A DNA stretch of 29,295 bases from an uncultured Oscillibacter sp. (GTDB taxonomy: Bacteria > Bacillota > Clostridia > Oscillospirales > Oscillospiraceae), in the NCBI GenBank assembly GCA_902476875.1, contig CABSFC010000024.1:1-29295 (forward strand), written 5' to 3'. The number at the start of each line of letters is the position of its first letter. The stretch's first letter is position 1. Both the position numbers and the translations under genes were made by a program. A model generated the notes under the pieces. That model worked only from the letters and a program-made list of their open reading frames with translations. It was not told the origin of the DNA and searched no databases. Of this stretch, positions 8,027-14,864 are shown piece after piece.

Positions 8027-8109
8027 TTCCGACGTGCTCCGGGCGGCCAAAGGACCGCCGGGATGACGAAGCACATCACGTCTCAATAGCCGTAAGCTAC
8101 TCCCTTTTA
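8014..8109 (-). promoter_or_regulatory. yybP-ykoY (manganese) riboswitch aptamer
   Basis: Read on the minus strand, the leader begins AAAAGGGAGTAGC, contains a short TAGC...GCTA hairpin, then a long arm opened by GACGTG and closed by CACGTC. Its internal loop has CGTCATC and CCGG, and it ends GCGAGACTTTT. These correspond in order to the conserved blocks of the yybP-ykoY class (GGGGAGUAG, CGUCAAU...CCGG, GCAAGACCUUU), whose ligand is Mn2+. The outer AAAAG/CTTTT pairing forms P1. It lies between a good promoter and the CaCA antiporter gene. Recognition is by eye; a covariance search would settle it. Confidence 0.88.
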
Positions 8110-8133
8110 TCCGTGCCTGTTCTGTAAGGACAT

Positions 8134-8161
8134 TTTATAGAAATCATATCCTGTTTGTCAA
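8134..8161 (-). promoter_or_regulatory. promoter for the riboswitch-antiporter transcript
   Basis: On the minus strand a perfect TTGACA (8156-8161) and TATAAA (8134-8139) are 16 bp apart. Transcription would start about 20 nt before the aptamer. It lies only 11 bp past the stop of the histidine phosphatase gene, with no terminator in between. Confidence 0.75.
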
Positions 8162-8172
8162 CGTTAACTTTG

Positions 8173-9303
8173 TCAAAGCGGGGCGCTTTCGCCGCATTTG
8201 GTCAAAAATTCCGGCTCATAGCCGATCTCCTTTTGAAAAACGACCCGGCCGTCCTCCGCCGTCCCCGCCGGGGCGAAGCCGTAGTCCCGGAAGAACCGCT
8301 CCGCCGCGCCGCCGGCGGCCAGGGCGATAAACAGCCGGTCCCCGCCCTGGCGGCGGGTGTGCTGCACCGCCTGGCCGAGAAGCTGGACGCCGAAGCTCCG
8401 CCGCCGGCACGCCCTCCGGACACAGGCCAGGGATATCCAGCCCAGATCCGGTCCCAACTGGACGATGCCCACCGGCGCCTCCTCCAGATGGGCCACCAGT
8501 GTGGTCCGTCCCGCCGCGCCGGCAAGCAGTTTTTCCCGTTCAAAGGTCCGGCCCTCTCCGGTGTCCGCCCAGCCCTCCGCCGCGAAGTCCGCCAGCAGAT
8601 CCCCCTGCTCCGGCAGGCGCAGGGGCTCGAACCACAGCCCCGGCTCCAGGCCGTTGGCCCGCCTGCGGATCTTCTCCCCCGCCAGAAATTCCGGGGTCTG
8701 CAAATGGCTGTTGTCGCTCTGGAACACCACCCGCAGGTCGTCCCCCTCCGCCTCCAGCAGCGTGACGGCGGTGTTGTCCCCCACCGGCGTCAGGGCCAGC
8801 TGGTCCAGAGCGTACCCCTGCAGGGCCGTCAGAACCAGCCGGATGACATAGCCGTGGGAGAAGACCGCCACGGTCCTGCCGTCGTTGGCCCCGGCAATCT
8901 CCCGGAGGGCCGCCAGCGCCCGGTCCAGCACCCGCCGGGGCGTCTCCGCGCCGGGGACATACCAGCGCTCCGGATGGACGCGGAAATTCTCCATCCGCGC
9001 CGGGTCCTGGCGGCAGATATCGCCCCAGGTCCGCTGCTCCCATTCCCCCACGCAGATCTCCCGCAGCGCCCGCACCCGGTGGAGGGGCAGGCCCTTGGGC
9101 TTATAGATGGCGCTGGCCGTGGCGCAGGCGCGGTACAGATCGCTGGAATAGACCCCGTCGATATGGACATCCGCGAAGCGCCGCTCCAGGGCCCGGACCT
9201 GGCGCCAGCCCCGGTCGGTGAGGATGCTGTCGTACTGGCCCTGGGCGATGCGGTAGAGATTGCCCTCCGCCTCGGCGTGGCGAATCAGATAGATGCTTGT
9301 CAT
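8173..9303 (-). CDS. histidine phosphatase-GNAT acetyltransferase fusion
   Basis: A 376-residue two-domain protein. Residues 1 to about 195 are a histidine phosphatase (phosphoglycerate-mutase-like) domain: the LIRHAEAEGN motif carries the phosphoacceptor His9 and its arginine, a late SHG supplies the second His (His150), and a Glu follows a LREICVGEWE segment. From about residue 205 to the end is a GNAT acetyltransferase domain, seen in GWISLACVRRACRRRSFG with the acetyl-CoA-binding R/QxxGxG/A-like loop and the terminal AERFFRDYGFAPAG segment. ATG 9303 is supported by CGGAGG just upstream. The phosphatase and acetyltransferase substrates are unknown; the joint architecture suggests they act on related metabolites. 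A good promoter lies at 9334-9362. Confidence 0.88.
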   Translation of the reverse strand: MTSIYLIRHAEAEGNLYRIAQGQYDSILTDRGWRQVRALERRFADVHIDGVYSSDLYRACATASAIYKPKGLPLHRVRALREICVGEWEQRTWGDICRQDPARMENFRVHPERWYVPGAETPRRVLDRALAALREIAGANDGRTVAVFSHGYVIRLVLTALQGYALDQLALTPVGDNTAVTLLEAEGDDLRVVFQSDNSHLQTPEFLAGEKIRRRANGLEPGLWFEPLRLPEQGDLLADFAAEGWADTGEGRTFEREKLLAGAAGRTTLVAHLEEAPVGIVQLGPDLGWISLACVRRACRRRSFGVQLLGQAVQHTRRQGGDRLFIALAAGGAAERFFRDYGFAPAGTAEDGRVVFQKEIGYEPEFLTKCGESAPL

Positions 9304-9333
9304 AGTGCCTCCGAAAATTTTGAATTTGACATC

Positions 9334-9362
9334 AGTATAGCCCATTGGGCACATTTTGGCAA
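9334..9362 (-). promoter_or_regulatory. promoter for the histidine phosphatase-GNAT gene
   Basis: On the minus strand TTGCCA (9357-9362) and TATACT (9334-9339) are separated by 17 bp. The start codon follows about 30 bp downstream. Confidence 0.72.
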
Positions 9363-9432
9363 ATCCTTCGCGGGCGGTTTTTTTGTCGGGTTTGGGCCAT
9401 ACTACTGCCAGGCCGAAAAGGAGTGACTGAAT

Positions 9433-9612
9433 ATGAAAATGTGTACCGGATTTTGGGTCGGTATGAGCGCCGGATTGGTTGCCGGCGCGGCAATGGGGAT
9501 GATGGCGCCCTGCGGCAGGGACCCCATGAAAACGCAGGTGGGGAAGAGTATCCACAAGCTGGGTGTCGCCGTGGACCACGCCGTGGACAACATCGTCTCC
9601 GAGATGCGCTGA
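9433..9612 (+). CDS. small conserved-looking 59-aa protein (YtxH-like?)
   Basis: A 59-residue ORF with a strong ribosome binding site (AAAGGAG at 9417-9423, 9 nt before ATG) and its own terminator at 9621-9659. The first half is a Gly/Ala/Met-rich hydrophobic helix (GFWVGMSAGLVAGAAMG), the second an amphipathic helix with charged residues ending in VSEMR. This resembles small YtxH-like membrane-anchored proteins with a glycine-zipper helix, but no motif is diagnostic. It stands alone between a divergent phosphatase gene and tRNA-Ser. Function unknown. Confidence 0.75.
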   Translation: MKMCTGFWVGMSAGLVAGAAMGMMAPCGRDPMKTQVGKSIHKLGVAVDHAVDNIVSEMR

Positions 9613-9620
9613 GGCGCGAA

Positions 9621-9659
9621 AAAGGGGGCGGAGAGCAGCAGCTCTCCGCCCCTCCTTTT
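9621..9659 (+). terminator. terminator of the 59-aa gene
   Basis: A 12-bp GC-rich stem (9625-9636 with 9641-9652) with a 4-nt loop is followed by a T-rich run at 9653-9659, just after the stop codon at 9612. Confidence 0.85.
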
Positions 9660-9681
9660 GAGAAAAATGAAAAATTGGGTC

Positions 9682-9709
9682 TTGACTTTACGGATTTCTC
9701 TGCTATAAT
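9682..9709 (+). promoter_or_regulatory. tRNA-Ser promoter
   Basis: TTGACT (9682-9687) and TATAAT (9704-9709) are separated by 16 bp, about 60 bp before the mature tRNA 5' end. Confidence 0.75.
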
Positions 9710-9770
9710 AATAACGCTGTCGCTTCAAGGCAGCGCACAACTGCATCTGTGGAAAGTGCTTGACAGCTAT

Positions 9771-9862
9771 GGAGAAGTCGCCTAGTTGGTCGAGGGCGCA
9801 TGATTGGAAATCATGTAGGCCCCTAAAGGGTCTCGAGGGTTCGAATCCCTCCTTCTCCGCCA
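9771..9862 (+). tRNA. tRNA-Ser(GGA)
   Basis: A class II tRNA with encoded CCA. The acceptor GGAGAAG (9771-9777) pairs with CTTCTCC (9852-9858), followed by G and CCA (9860-9862). The anticodon loop TTGGAAA is closed by CATGA/TCATG and gives anticodon GGA (9806-9808), which reads UCC/UCU serine codons. A long variable arm and the GGTTCGAATCC T-arm follow. The 3' half from 9804 on is repeated exactly at 22276-22334, so the tRNA gene is the integration site of the element to its right and is kept intact at attL. Confidence 0.97.
9804..9862. repeat. attL core (59-bp direct repeat within tRNA-Ser)
   Basis: The 59 bp from the anticodon loop to the CCA end are identical to 22276-22334. The match breaks on both sides at exactly these positions. 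This is the standard signature of a tyrosine-recombinase element in a tRNA gene. Confidence 0.95.
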
Positions 9863-9898
9863 AAAGTTCCGAGAATGATTCATTCTCGGAACTTTTTT
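9862..9898 (+). terminator. element-borne terminator after tRNA-Ser
   Basis: A 15-bp or longer stem (9862-9876 with 9882-9896) ends in six T (9893-9898), starting right at the CCA end. Because the native downstream sequence was displaced to 22335, this hairpin belongs to the element and replaces the original tRNA terminator. Confidence 0.85.
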
Positions 9899-9945
9899 AA
9901 ACTTTTTGGCCCAATTAAGTTATAGCATAATTATTCAAAGCAGTG

Positions 9946-9967
9946 AAATGGTGCCAAAATGGTGCCA
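9946..9967. repeat. tandem 11-bp repeat, candidate integrase arm sites (left)
   Basis: Two identical 11-bp units, AAATGGTGCCA, sit head to tail at 9946-9956 and 9957-9967. A diverged pair in the same orientation and register occurs at 22129-22150 near attR. Position near both att cores fits arm-type binding sites for the integrase N-terminal domain. Confidence 0.7.
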
Positions 9968-9995
9968 AACGCCAAAAAATCGACCTGTAAAAAGA

Positions 9996-10040
9996 AAAGC
10001 CGCGAAATGAGCTGGCAAGGCTCATTTCGCGGTCTTTTTT
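9996..10040. terminator. integrase terminator (bidirectional)
   Basis: A 13-bp stem (10000-10012 with 10020-10032) is flanked by an A-rich run on the left and seven T on the right. On the minus strand it ends the integrase transcript, whose stop codon is at 10041. Confidence 0.85.
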
Positions 10041-11261
10041 TCACTGTGTAGAACTTTCAAACACAGCGTTGTGGTAGATGCTCAAAACAAGTTCCTTTCT
10101 CTCCGTCCGTTCACCGATATACTGGGCTGTCACCGCTCCCAGAGCGACGGGAATATCAAGCTGATTCCCGATTCCCTTTATGCTATGTCCCAGTATCTGG
10201 GCGATTGTGAAGAAGTCCCCAGTCAGTTGGTGCATATTGGTTGCCGCCGAATGCCGCAGGTCATGGAAGCGAATATGGGGCAGTCCAAACTGTTTCAGCT
10301 TCCTGCCGAAGCCTTTTGACACCTCCACCCTATGTTCCGGTCTGCCATCAGCCTTTGCGATCACCAGATCATTTTCAATATATCCTGTCCCCAGAGTCTG
10401 TTTCTGCTGCATCTGGTATGCTCGCTGCTGCTCAAAATACGGAAGTGTCGCCGCTGTTATCGGAAGTTCCCGCTCACAGGATTTTACGGGGGCCATCTCC
10501 GTGATTGGAGCAGTACAGGTCTGTCCAAAGGGCAGTTGTTCAACAACCGCGAAAGTTTGATTCTCAAAGTCTACATTTCTCCAACGAAGTCCCAATATTT
10601 CACTCAGGCGCAAACCGTACATGCCGCCCAGAATGACGATCAGTTTCCACTGTGTATCTGAAATACCATCCATCAGTTTCTTCATCTGATCCACAGTATA
10701 CGGATCTGGGGTCTTGCCCGGTTTCCCAAAGCGGGTTATAATATCTTTGGCAGGATTACTCTCAATGTAATGGTACTTCCTGGCGTTTTCCAGCGATACG
10801 CTCAGGACACGATGTACATAACGGATCGTGCTGGGGGAAAGCCCTTCCTCTTTTAGGTCCGCATAGAGCTTGTCCAGCATGGCTGGCGATACCCTGCATA
10901 GTTGCACATTCCCCAGATATGGATTAATATGGCTTCGAATCATACTCCGATAACTGGTAGTCGTACTGGGGCGAAGATTGGCCCTGCTGTATTCCTCAAT
11001 CCACTTTCCCATGTACTCCGCAACTGTCAGCTTGCGCTTTACAGCTGTCGTCGGAACATATGAGGGATTCCCCAATCTTCTTCGCATCTCCGCTTCGTAC
11101 TCCTGTGCGTCTTTGTATGTTAACAATCCTTTTTTGGAATAGGTCTTGAAGCGGTCGCCTGACTTATACTTGATATTAACGTCGTAGACCTTGCCACTTC
11201 TCCCGGTCAGCTTCCCCTTCGCGTCCCGCTTATTTTTTACATTACGTTCTGAAATTGCCAC
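10041..11261 (-). CDS. int: tyrosine-type site-specific integrase
   Basis: A 406-residue phage-type integrase that recombines the tRNA-Ser att sites. Domains in order: an arm-binding N-terminal domain (about 1-75), a SAM-like core-binding domain (about 80-180, VAEYMGKWIEEYSR onward), and the catalytic domain. Catalytic residues are visible as Arg218 (GLRLSEILGLRW), His333 and Arg336 (HDLRHS), His359 (LGHS) and the nucleophile, probably Tyr381 (TAQYIGE). The His359-Tyr381 gap is about 12 residues longer than usual, which occurs in some Firmicutes integrases. GTG 11261 is preceded by AAGGAGG with 7-nt spacing. It lies 19 bp after the excisionase-like gene, in the same minus-strand operon. Confidence 0.95.
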   Translation of the reverse strand: MAISERNVKNKRDAKGKLTGRSGKVYDVNIKYKSGDRFKTYSKKGLLTYKDAQEYEAEMRRRLGNPSYVPTTAVKRKLTVAEYMGKWIEEYSRANLRPSTTTSYRSMIRSHINPYLGNVQLCRVSPAMLDKLYADLKEEGLSPSTIRYVHRVLSVSLENARKYHYIESNPAKDIITRFGKPGKTPDPYTVDQMKKLMDGISDTQWKLIVILGGMYGLRLSEILGLRWRNVDFENQTFAVVEQLPFGQTCTAPITEMAPVKSCERELPITAATLPYFEQQRAYQMQQKQTLGTGYIENDLVIAKADGRPEHRVEVSKGFGRKLKQFGLPHIRFHDLRHSAATNMHQLTGDFFTIAQILGHSIKGIGNQLDIPVALGAVTAQYIGERTERKELVLSIYHNAVFESSTQ

Positions 11262-11280
11262 TCTCTTGCCTCCTTAATGC

Positions 11281-11493
11281 TCACTCTTTAACAGGTGTTT
11301 TGTGCCGCTGGTAAAAATCAAGGATTGCCTGATCGAAAAGCAGCCTTCGGTTCCCTACCTGAAGAAACTCAAGTTCCCCGGAATCCATCAACCGCCTTAA
11401 TGTATTCTCACCAATCCCTGAAATTTTGCTCATGCAGGCAACTGTCTTCAGCATTGGCAGCACCTCGCTGTTAATATTTTTCTTTGTGTTCAT
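11281..11493 (-). CDS. xis: excisionase-like small HTH protein
   Basis: A 70-residue protein with a MerR/excisionase-type winged helix (HTH_17 family): ISGIGENTLRRLMDSGELEFLQVGNRRLLF is the typical recognition-helix and wing segment, seen as a run starting at about residue 25. Such proteins bend DNA near att sites to direct excision or bind DNA as regulators. ATG 11493 is chosen with GGAGG 8 nt upstream; an upstream in-frame TTG lies inside that Shine-Dalgarno. Directly upstream of the integrase gene, which supports the excisionase role. The symbol is given by position and family. Confidence 0.8.
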   Translation of the reverse strand: MNTKKNINSEVLPMLKTVACMSKISGIGENTLRRLMDSGELEFLQVGNRRLLFDQAILDFYQRHKTPVKE

Positions 11494-11548
11494 TGCTGTA
11501 TCCTCCAAACAAATAATGTACCGTTGAAGCTTTCAATATTTACATAGT

Positions 11549-11623
11549 CGGAACCGCCCGGAACTGTTCGGAACGTCAAACCCTAGCAATTTCAATGGAT
11601 CGCGGTCCATGTTCCAATGTTCC
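11549..11623. repeat. iteron-like GGAAC cluster
   Basis: CGGAAC occurs at 11549, 11559 and 11569, exactly 10 bp apart and so on one helical face. GTTCC, its complement core, occurs at 11611-11615 and 11619-11623. The cluster fills the gap between the excisionase-like gene and the helicase gene. It could be the replication origin used by the element's helicase or an operator. No gene is seen in 11494-11635. Confidence 0.6.
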
Positions 11624-11635
11624 GTCAAAAACGCA

Positions 11636-13195
11636 TTACTTCTTTAATGCAATTCCTACCCTGCCATGTCTGTTTTCATTCCCAATGCGCACTCTTTTAG
11701 CGTAGACACCGGGCCTGCCATCGAGCATTTCATAAAAGCGGCCTTTAGAAAACTCAACAAGGCCGTTGACCTTGCAATACTCTTTATAGGCTTCTAGCAG
11801 ATCAGCATTAAAAACCCGCAGGTCAGGACCTAACTCACAGCATTCATTCACGAACGTCTGTACGGAGTTTTCTTTCATTCCAAAAGCCCGGATGTAAGCA
11901 CGAGACTCTTCTGGCATTGTAAAAATATAGTTCCGCTCCCGTAATTGTCGAAGTGCTTTAACAGCCAGAGAAAAGATAGAATCCCGCTCTTCCCATAACT
12001 TGGTCCCCAGGTTTTTGTCCTGCTGTTCCTTGGAGATGCTCCTGAAAAAAAGTAACACGACCATACGGTTTGTGAAAGCGGCTGTTGCGTCTGCTTCTGT
12101 GGTCCCCGGAAGAGTGTTGCCTGCAAAAACCAGCCGGGCCTTAGTCTCGAAGTAAAATGGATCTTTCCCCTTGCGTTCGCCGGAAATTCGATCTCCGCCT
12201 GTCAGGGACTTATAGGTGGTAATATCGCTTAACGCCTTACCCTTAATTTCCCCCGCGATATTCAGTTTTTTCCCGAATAGTTCCGCTCGGTTAAAAGGGC
12301 TGGACAATTCATGAAGTGGAATATTCGTTACCAATGAGCGGTCAAATAATTTCGAGATGAATTCCAACATTACACTCTTTCCGGAATCGGCTTCACCTTT
12401 TAGGAAAAGCGCACATTTACCAGAATTACTGTCACAGCAACAATATCCTATCATTTCGAGAAGTAGCCGTCTTTTTTCTGGATTGCCGTCCAGAGAGGTC
12501 TGGCAAAACCGTTCGAAGTTAGGACAGTGAATATCTAAATCGCTCTTTATTAGTCGGGCATGGATACAATAAGTAAAATAGTAACTTGGTGAATATGGCA
12601 ATAGGGACTGGTTATCGAGGTCAATAACACCATTTTCACTGTTAATAAGACTATCATTACTGTTAAACTGATCTGTACTGACTTGGACACCTTCTACCGC
12701 ACTTATTCTTATAAGATCCGCAATCTCTTGAATCTCACGCATTCTCAAATTACATATAACTTCCTCCGGCAAGGTAGCCGTTATACGCTGGCATAAATCT
12801 CGGATATCAATATAGCAACCTGTCGCGGGGTCATATTCAAGAAGTTTCTGTTCATTAAGGACACGAATGTTTAGGCTATAAATCAGCTGCCGAGCCAAGT
12901 TGGAAAGTATATAAGCTTTCTTATTACTGGGCATGGTACACTTTTCTGCCAGTATCAAGTTCTTAACTATCTCATCCCCGCTCCCACTATTAGGGCATTC
13001 ATCCTCCAATTCATCCTCTGTCCATGTGTATCCATCATCTGACTCATCTTCTGAAGCATCATTCAACTCAGGAATGTTGGAAAACTTCAACCGCTCGTGC
13101 AAGTCCTTTTTTGCTTTCTCGATCCGCCGCATATCCTCGTAAAAACCCATTTCCTCTAGAGCCTTTTCCTGATACCCATGCTTTTTCTCAGACAT
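11636..13195 (-). CDS. P4/D5-type SF3 helicase (phage/plasmid primase family)
   Basis: A 519-residue replication protein of the phage/plasmid primase P4 family C-terminal type. Residues about 90-200 match a D5_N-like region. The SF3 AAA+ core starts at about 250, with Walker A GEADSGKS at 267-274, a LNIAGEIKG Walker-B-like strand, a SGERKGKD segment and a sensor-type FAGNTLP. Residues about 430-519 form a winged-helix tail. No N-terminal archaeo-eukaryotic primase domain is visible, so it is probably only the helicase/origin-melting part. ATG 13195 has GAGGAGG 8 nt upstream. It indicates autonomous replication after excision. Followed by the GGAAC repeats, then xis and int on the same strand. 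Confidence 0.92.
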   Translation of the reverse strand: MSEKKHGYQEKALEEMGFYEDMRRIEKAKKDLHERLKFSNIPELNDASEDESDDGYTWTEDELEDECPNSGSGDEIVKNLILAEKCTMPSNKKAYILSNLARQLIYSLNIRVLNEQKLLEYDPATGCYIDIRDLCQRITATLPEEVICNLRMREIQEIADLIRISAVEGVQVSTDQFNSNDSLINSENGVIDLDNQSLLPYSPSYYFTYCIHARLIKSDLDIHCPNFERFCQTSLDGNPEKRRLLLEMIGYCCCDSNSGKCALFLKGEADSGKSVMLEFISKLFDRSLVTNIPLHELSSPFNRAELFGKKLNIAGEIKGKALSDITTYKSLTGGDRISGERKGKDPFYFETKARLVFAGNTLPGTTEADATAAFTNRMVVLLFFRSISKEQQDKNLGTKLWEERDSIFSLAVKALRQLRERNYIFTMPEESRAYIRAFGMKENSVQTFVNECCELGPDLRVFNADLLEAYKEYCKVNGLVEFSKGRFYEMLDGRPGVYAKRVRIGNENRHGRVGIALKK

Positions 13196-13209
13196 AAAGA
13201 TTTCCTCCT

Positions 13210-13245
13210 CATTCTGTCATAAGTCATAAGTCACGTGACAGAATG
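13210..13245. promoter_or_regulatory. inverted repeat with internal 7-bp tandem repeats, candidate operator or origin
   Basis: A perfect 10-bp inverted repeat (13210-13219 with 13236-13245) encloses two tandem GTCATAA units (13216-13229) and a third partial unit. It lies between the helicase gene (-) and the divergent 371-aa gene (+). A repressor or initiator site is likely, though no strong promoter is obvious in this gap. Confidence 0.6.
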
Positions 13246-13323
13246 AAAATATCACTTATCTCTTCGATTTGCTAAGATTCCAAAAAACCAGTCTGGAAAA
13301 TATGCCCATTTCAAGGAGCTGCC

Positions 13324-14439
13324 ATGGAAATTCGCTTTGCATTGTGCTTGGCTATTAAAGATATAGAAGAATATTGGGAACATCTTAAAACTGGAAAAGG
13401 AAACGACTTCTTACCCATTTCTGTAAGTTTCAAGTCCTTTCTTTCAGAGGAAAAGATGAAATCATTCTATGGGGTATTAGCCTCTACCTCTCTTTCAAAG
13501 TGGGCAAAATCCCCAAGCAAAAACGAATCAAGTGAAATTGTATTAGCAACGGACCTCTCCTATTTGCTGCCTGACAAGGATAGTATTCGCAAAATTTTGC
13601 CCGTGCTTATCTGGTCGTATGCCACAAAGTATAAAGAGACCGACGAACCTATATACCAAGAACTCACTTCATTAACGCCATCACGCTTCAAGAAAGTTTC
13701 AAGACGTTTTATCCCTGATCCGTGGTATCACAATAAAGCAAAACAGACTTCTCCTACGCGAATAACTCCACAACATACACATGTACTTAACAAATACCAA
13801 TCCGTCGAATTTTTTCTCTATTTGTTAGATAATCTTTCTCATATTTGTGATCCATATCTGAGCGTTTTGCTTTTCGATTACCATACTCACTATCTTAAAT
13901 TATATTTTTTGCTTTCAGATTATAAAGAATTAGAACTTGGAAAATCGGTTATTCCAGAAAATTTCAGAAACCCACAATTTATGACATCTCTAAAAAATAT
14001 CTGTGAAAGATATCAAGAGGATAAAACCCAGCATTTGGAATGGTTCTGTGATATAATGAAAGTGTACCTATGGTCTTACCACCAAAAACCTGATGCACTT
14101 GACTCTAACTGGCCCTACTCTTTAGAAAAGCTTTTTGAACACAATATTCGAAAAGTCATAGATGGCTATAAATTTTTATCTTATATGGAAAAATTTGACC
14201 CAGAAAATCTTGCCTCTGTCCCTCCGAAATTTTCCGATGAAGATTCTACTGCTTTTGATGAATCGAGCGAGGAATTCGATGCTTTGTTTCGTTTTATGCA
14301 GTCAGATGATACCACGAGCGAAGATATCAACGCCTTACGCAGTTTTCTAGGTGTGCATCCTGTTGCAGATATCGGAGATATTACAGATAGCGATATTCAG
14401 GAAATACGCAATTATATGGACTCACATCTTTTTTCATAG
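13324..14439 (+). CDS. unknown 371-aa protein
   Basis: I do not recognise this protein. It is 371 residues, predicted mainly helical and soluble, with many aromatic residues and no signal peptide, membrane segment or recognisable catalytic motif. A basic, Thr/Ser-rich stretch lies near residues 110-160 (SRFKKVSRRF, then HNKAKQTSPTR), and an acidic tail near residues 300-371. ATG 13324 has AAGGAG 5 nt upstream. Its codon use is AT-rich, unlike the flanks and the neighbouring amidoligase genes, so it was acquired separately. It is divergent from the helicase gene and its 3' end overlaps the convergent small HTH gene by 28 bp. As the first accessory gene beside the replication module, it is a candidate cargo or defence gene, without proof. 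Confidence 0.8.
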   Translation: MEIRFALCLAIKDIEEYWEHLKTGKGNDFLPISVSFKSFLSEEKMKSFYGVLASTSLSKWAKSPSKNESSEIVLATDLSYLLPDKDSIRKILPVLIWSYATKYKETDEPIYQELTSLTPSRFKKVSRRFIPDPWYHNKAKQTSPTRITPQHTHVLNKYQSVEFFLYLLDNLSHICDPYLSVLLFDYHTHYLKLYFLLSDYKELELGKSVIPENFRNPQFMTSLKNICERYQEDKTQHLEWFCDIMKVYLWSYHQKPDALDSNWPYSLEKLFEHNIRKVIDGYKFLSYMEKFDPENLASVPPKFSDEDSTAFDESSEEFDALFRFMQSDDTTSEDINALRSFLGVHPVADIGDITDSDIQEIRNYMDSHLFS

Positions 14440-14663
14440 TAATCAACTGAATTTCGTTCATTTTGCTCTACAAACCCCATCAAAGATTGCTTGCTTACCC
14501 TCCACTGTCTCCCGATTCGAAATCCTTTCAGCTCACCAGAATTGAGCAGCTTGTATAGGGTGTTCTTCCCGATATACAGCAGGTCCATGACCTCCCGTGG
14601 CGTCAGATACTCACTGATGGGCTCATGCTCCTCCAACAGTTCATCGTCTTGATAGTCGTACAT
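14412..14663 (-). CDS. excisionase-type small HTH DNA-binding protein
   Basis: An 83-residue protein with the HTH_17 winged helix: EYLTPREVMDLLYIGKNTLYK then LNSGELKGFRIGRQWRVSK, with a short acidic N-terminal extension. It is similar in family to the gene at 11281-11493 but not a recent copy. ATG 14663 has AAAGGAG 9 nt upstream. It could be a second recombination directionality factor or a regulator of the surrounding cargo. Its 3' end overlaps the 371-aa gene tail to tail. Confidence 0.85.
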   Translation of the reverse strand: MYDYQDDELLEEHEPISEYLTPREVMDLLYIGKNTLYKLLNSGELKGFRIGRQWRVSKQSLMGFVEQNERNSVDYYEKRCESI

Positions 14664-14742
14664 ACTCGCAAACTCCTTTCTGGCCCAAAGTTGGCCTTAC
14701 TGGTTTGTTAGGCGTTATTCCTGCATTTTGAAGTGATACATT

Positions 14743-14754
14743 ATTCACGTGAAT
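14743..14754. promoter_or_regulatory. 12-bp palindrome, possible operator
   Basis: ATTCACGTGAAT is a perfect palindrome upstream of the HTH gene at 14412-14663 and directly before a terminator stem. It may be a binding site for a dimeric regulator. No matching second copy was seen. Confidence 0.3.
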
Positions 14755-14756
14755 AG

Positions 14757-14810
14757 CCGCTGGATGCCGTAAATACCGACAGGTACGGCATCCAGCGGTT
14801 ATTTTATTTT
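14757..14810 (+). terminator. strong plus-strand terminator
   Basis: Perfect 15-bp stem (14757-14771 with 14784-14798), 12-nt loop, then a T-rich run at 14799-14810. It separates upstream transcription from the amidoligase region. The enclosing gap 14664-15092 otherwise holds two doubtful small ORFs. Confidence 0.85.
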
Positions 14811-14864
14811 CCGAGGAATTTGCCGCCGAAAAAACCATCATTTCAAAAAAAGCAGTGAAAAAAC

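Noticed and set aside
9752..9770. TTGACA at 9760-9765 just before tRNA-Ser as a promoter
   Set aside because: It lies directly against the mature tRNA 5' end with no -10 at a proper distance; the promoter at 9682-9709 serves the gene.
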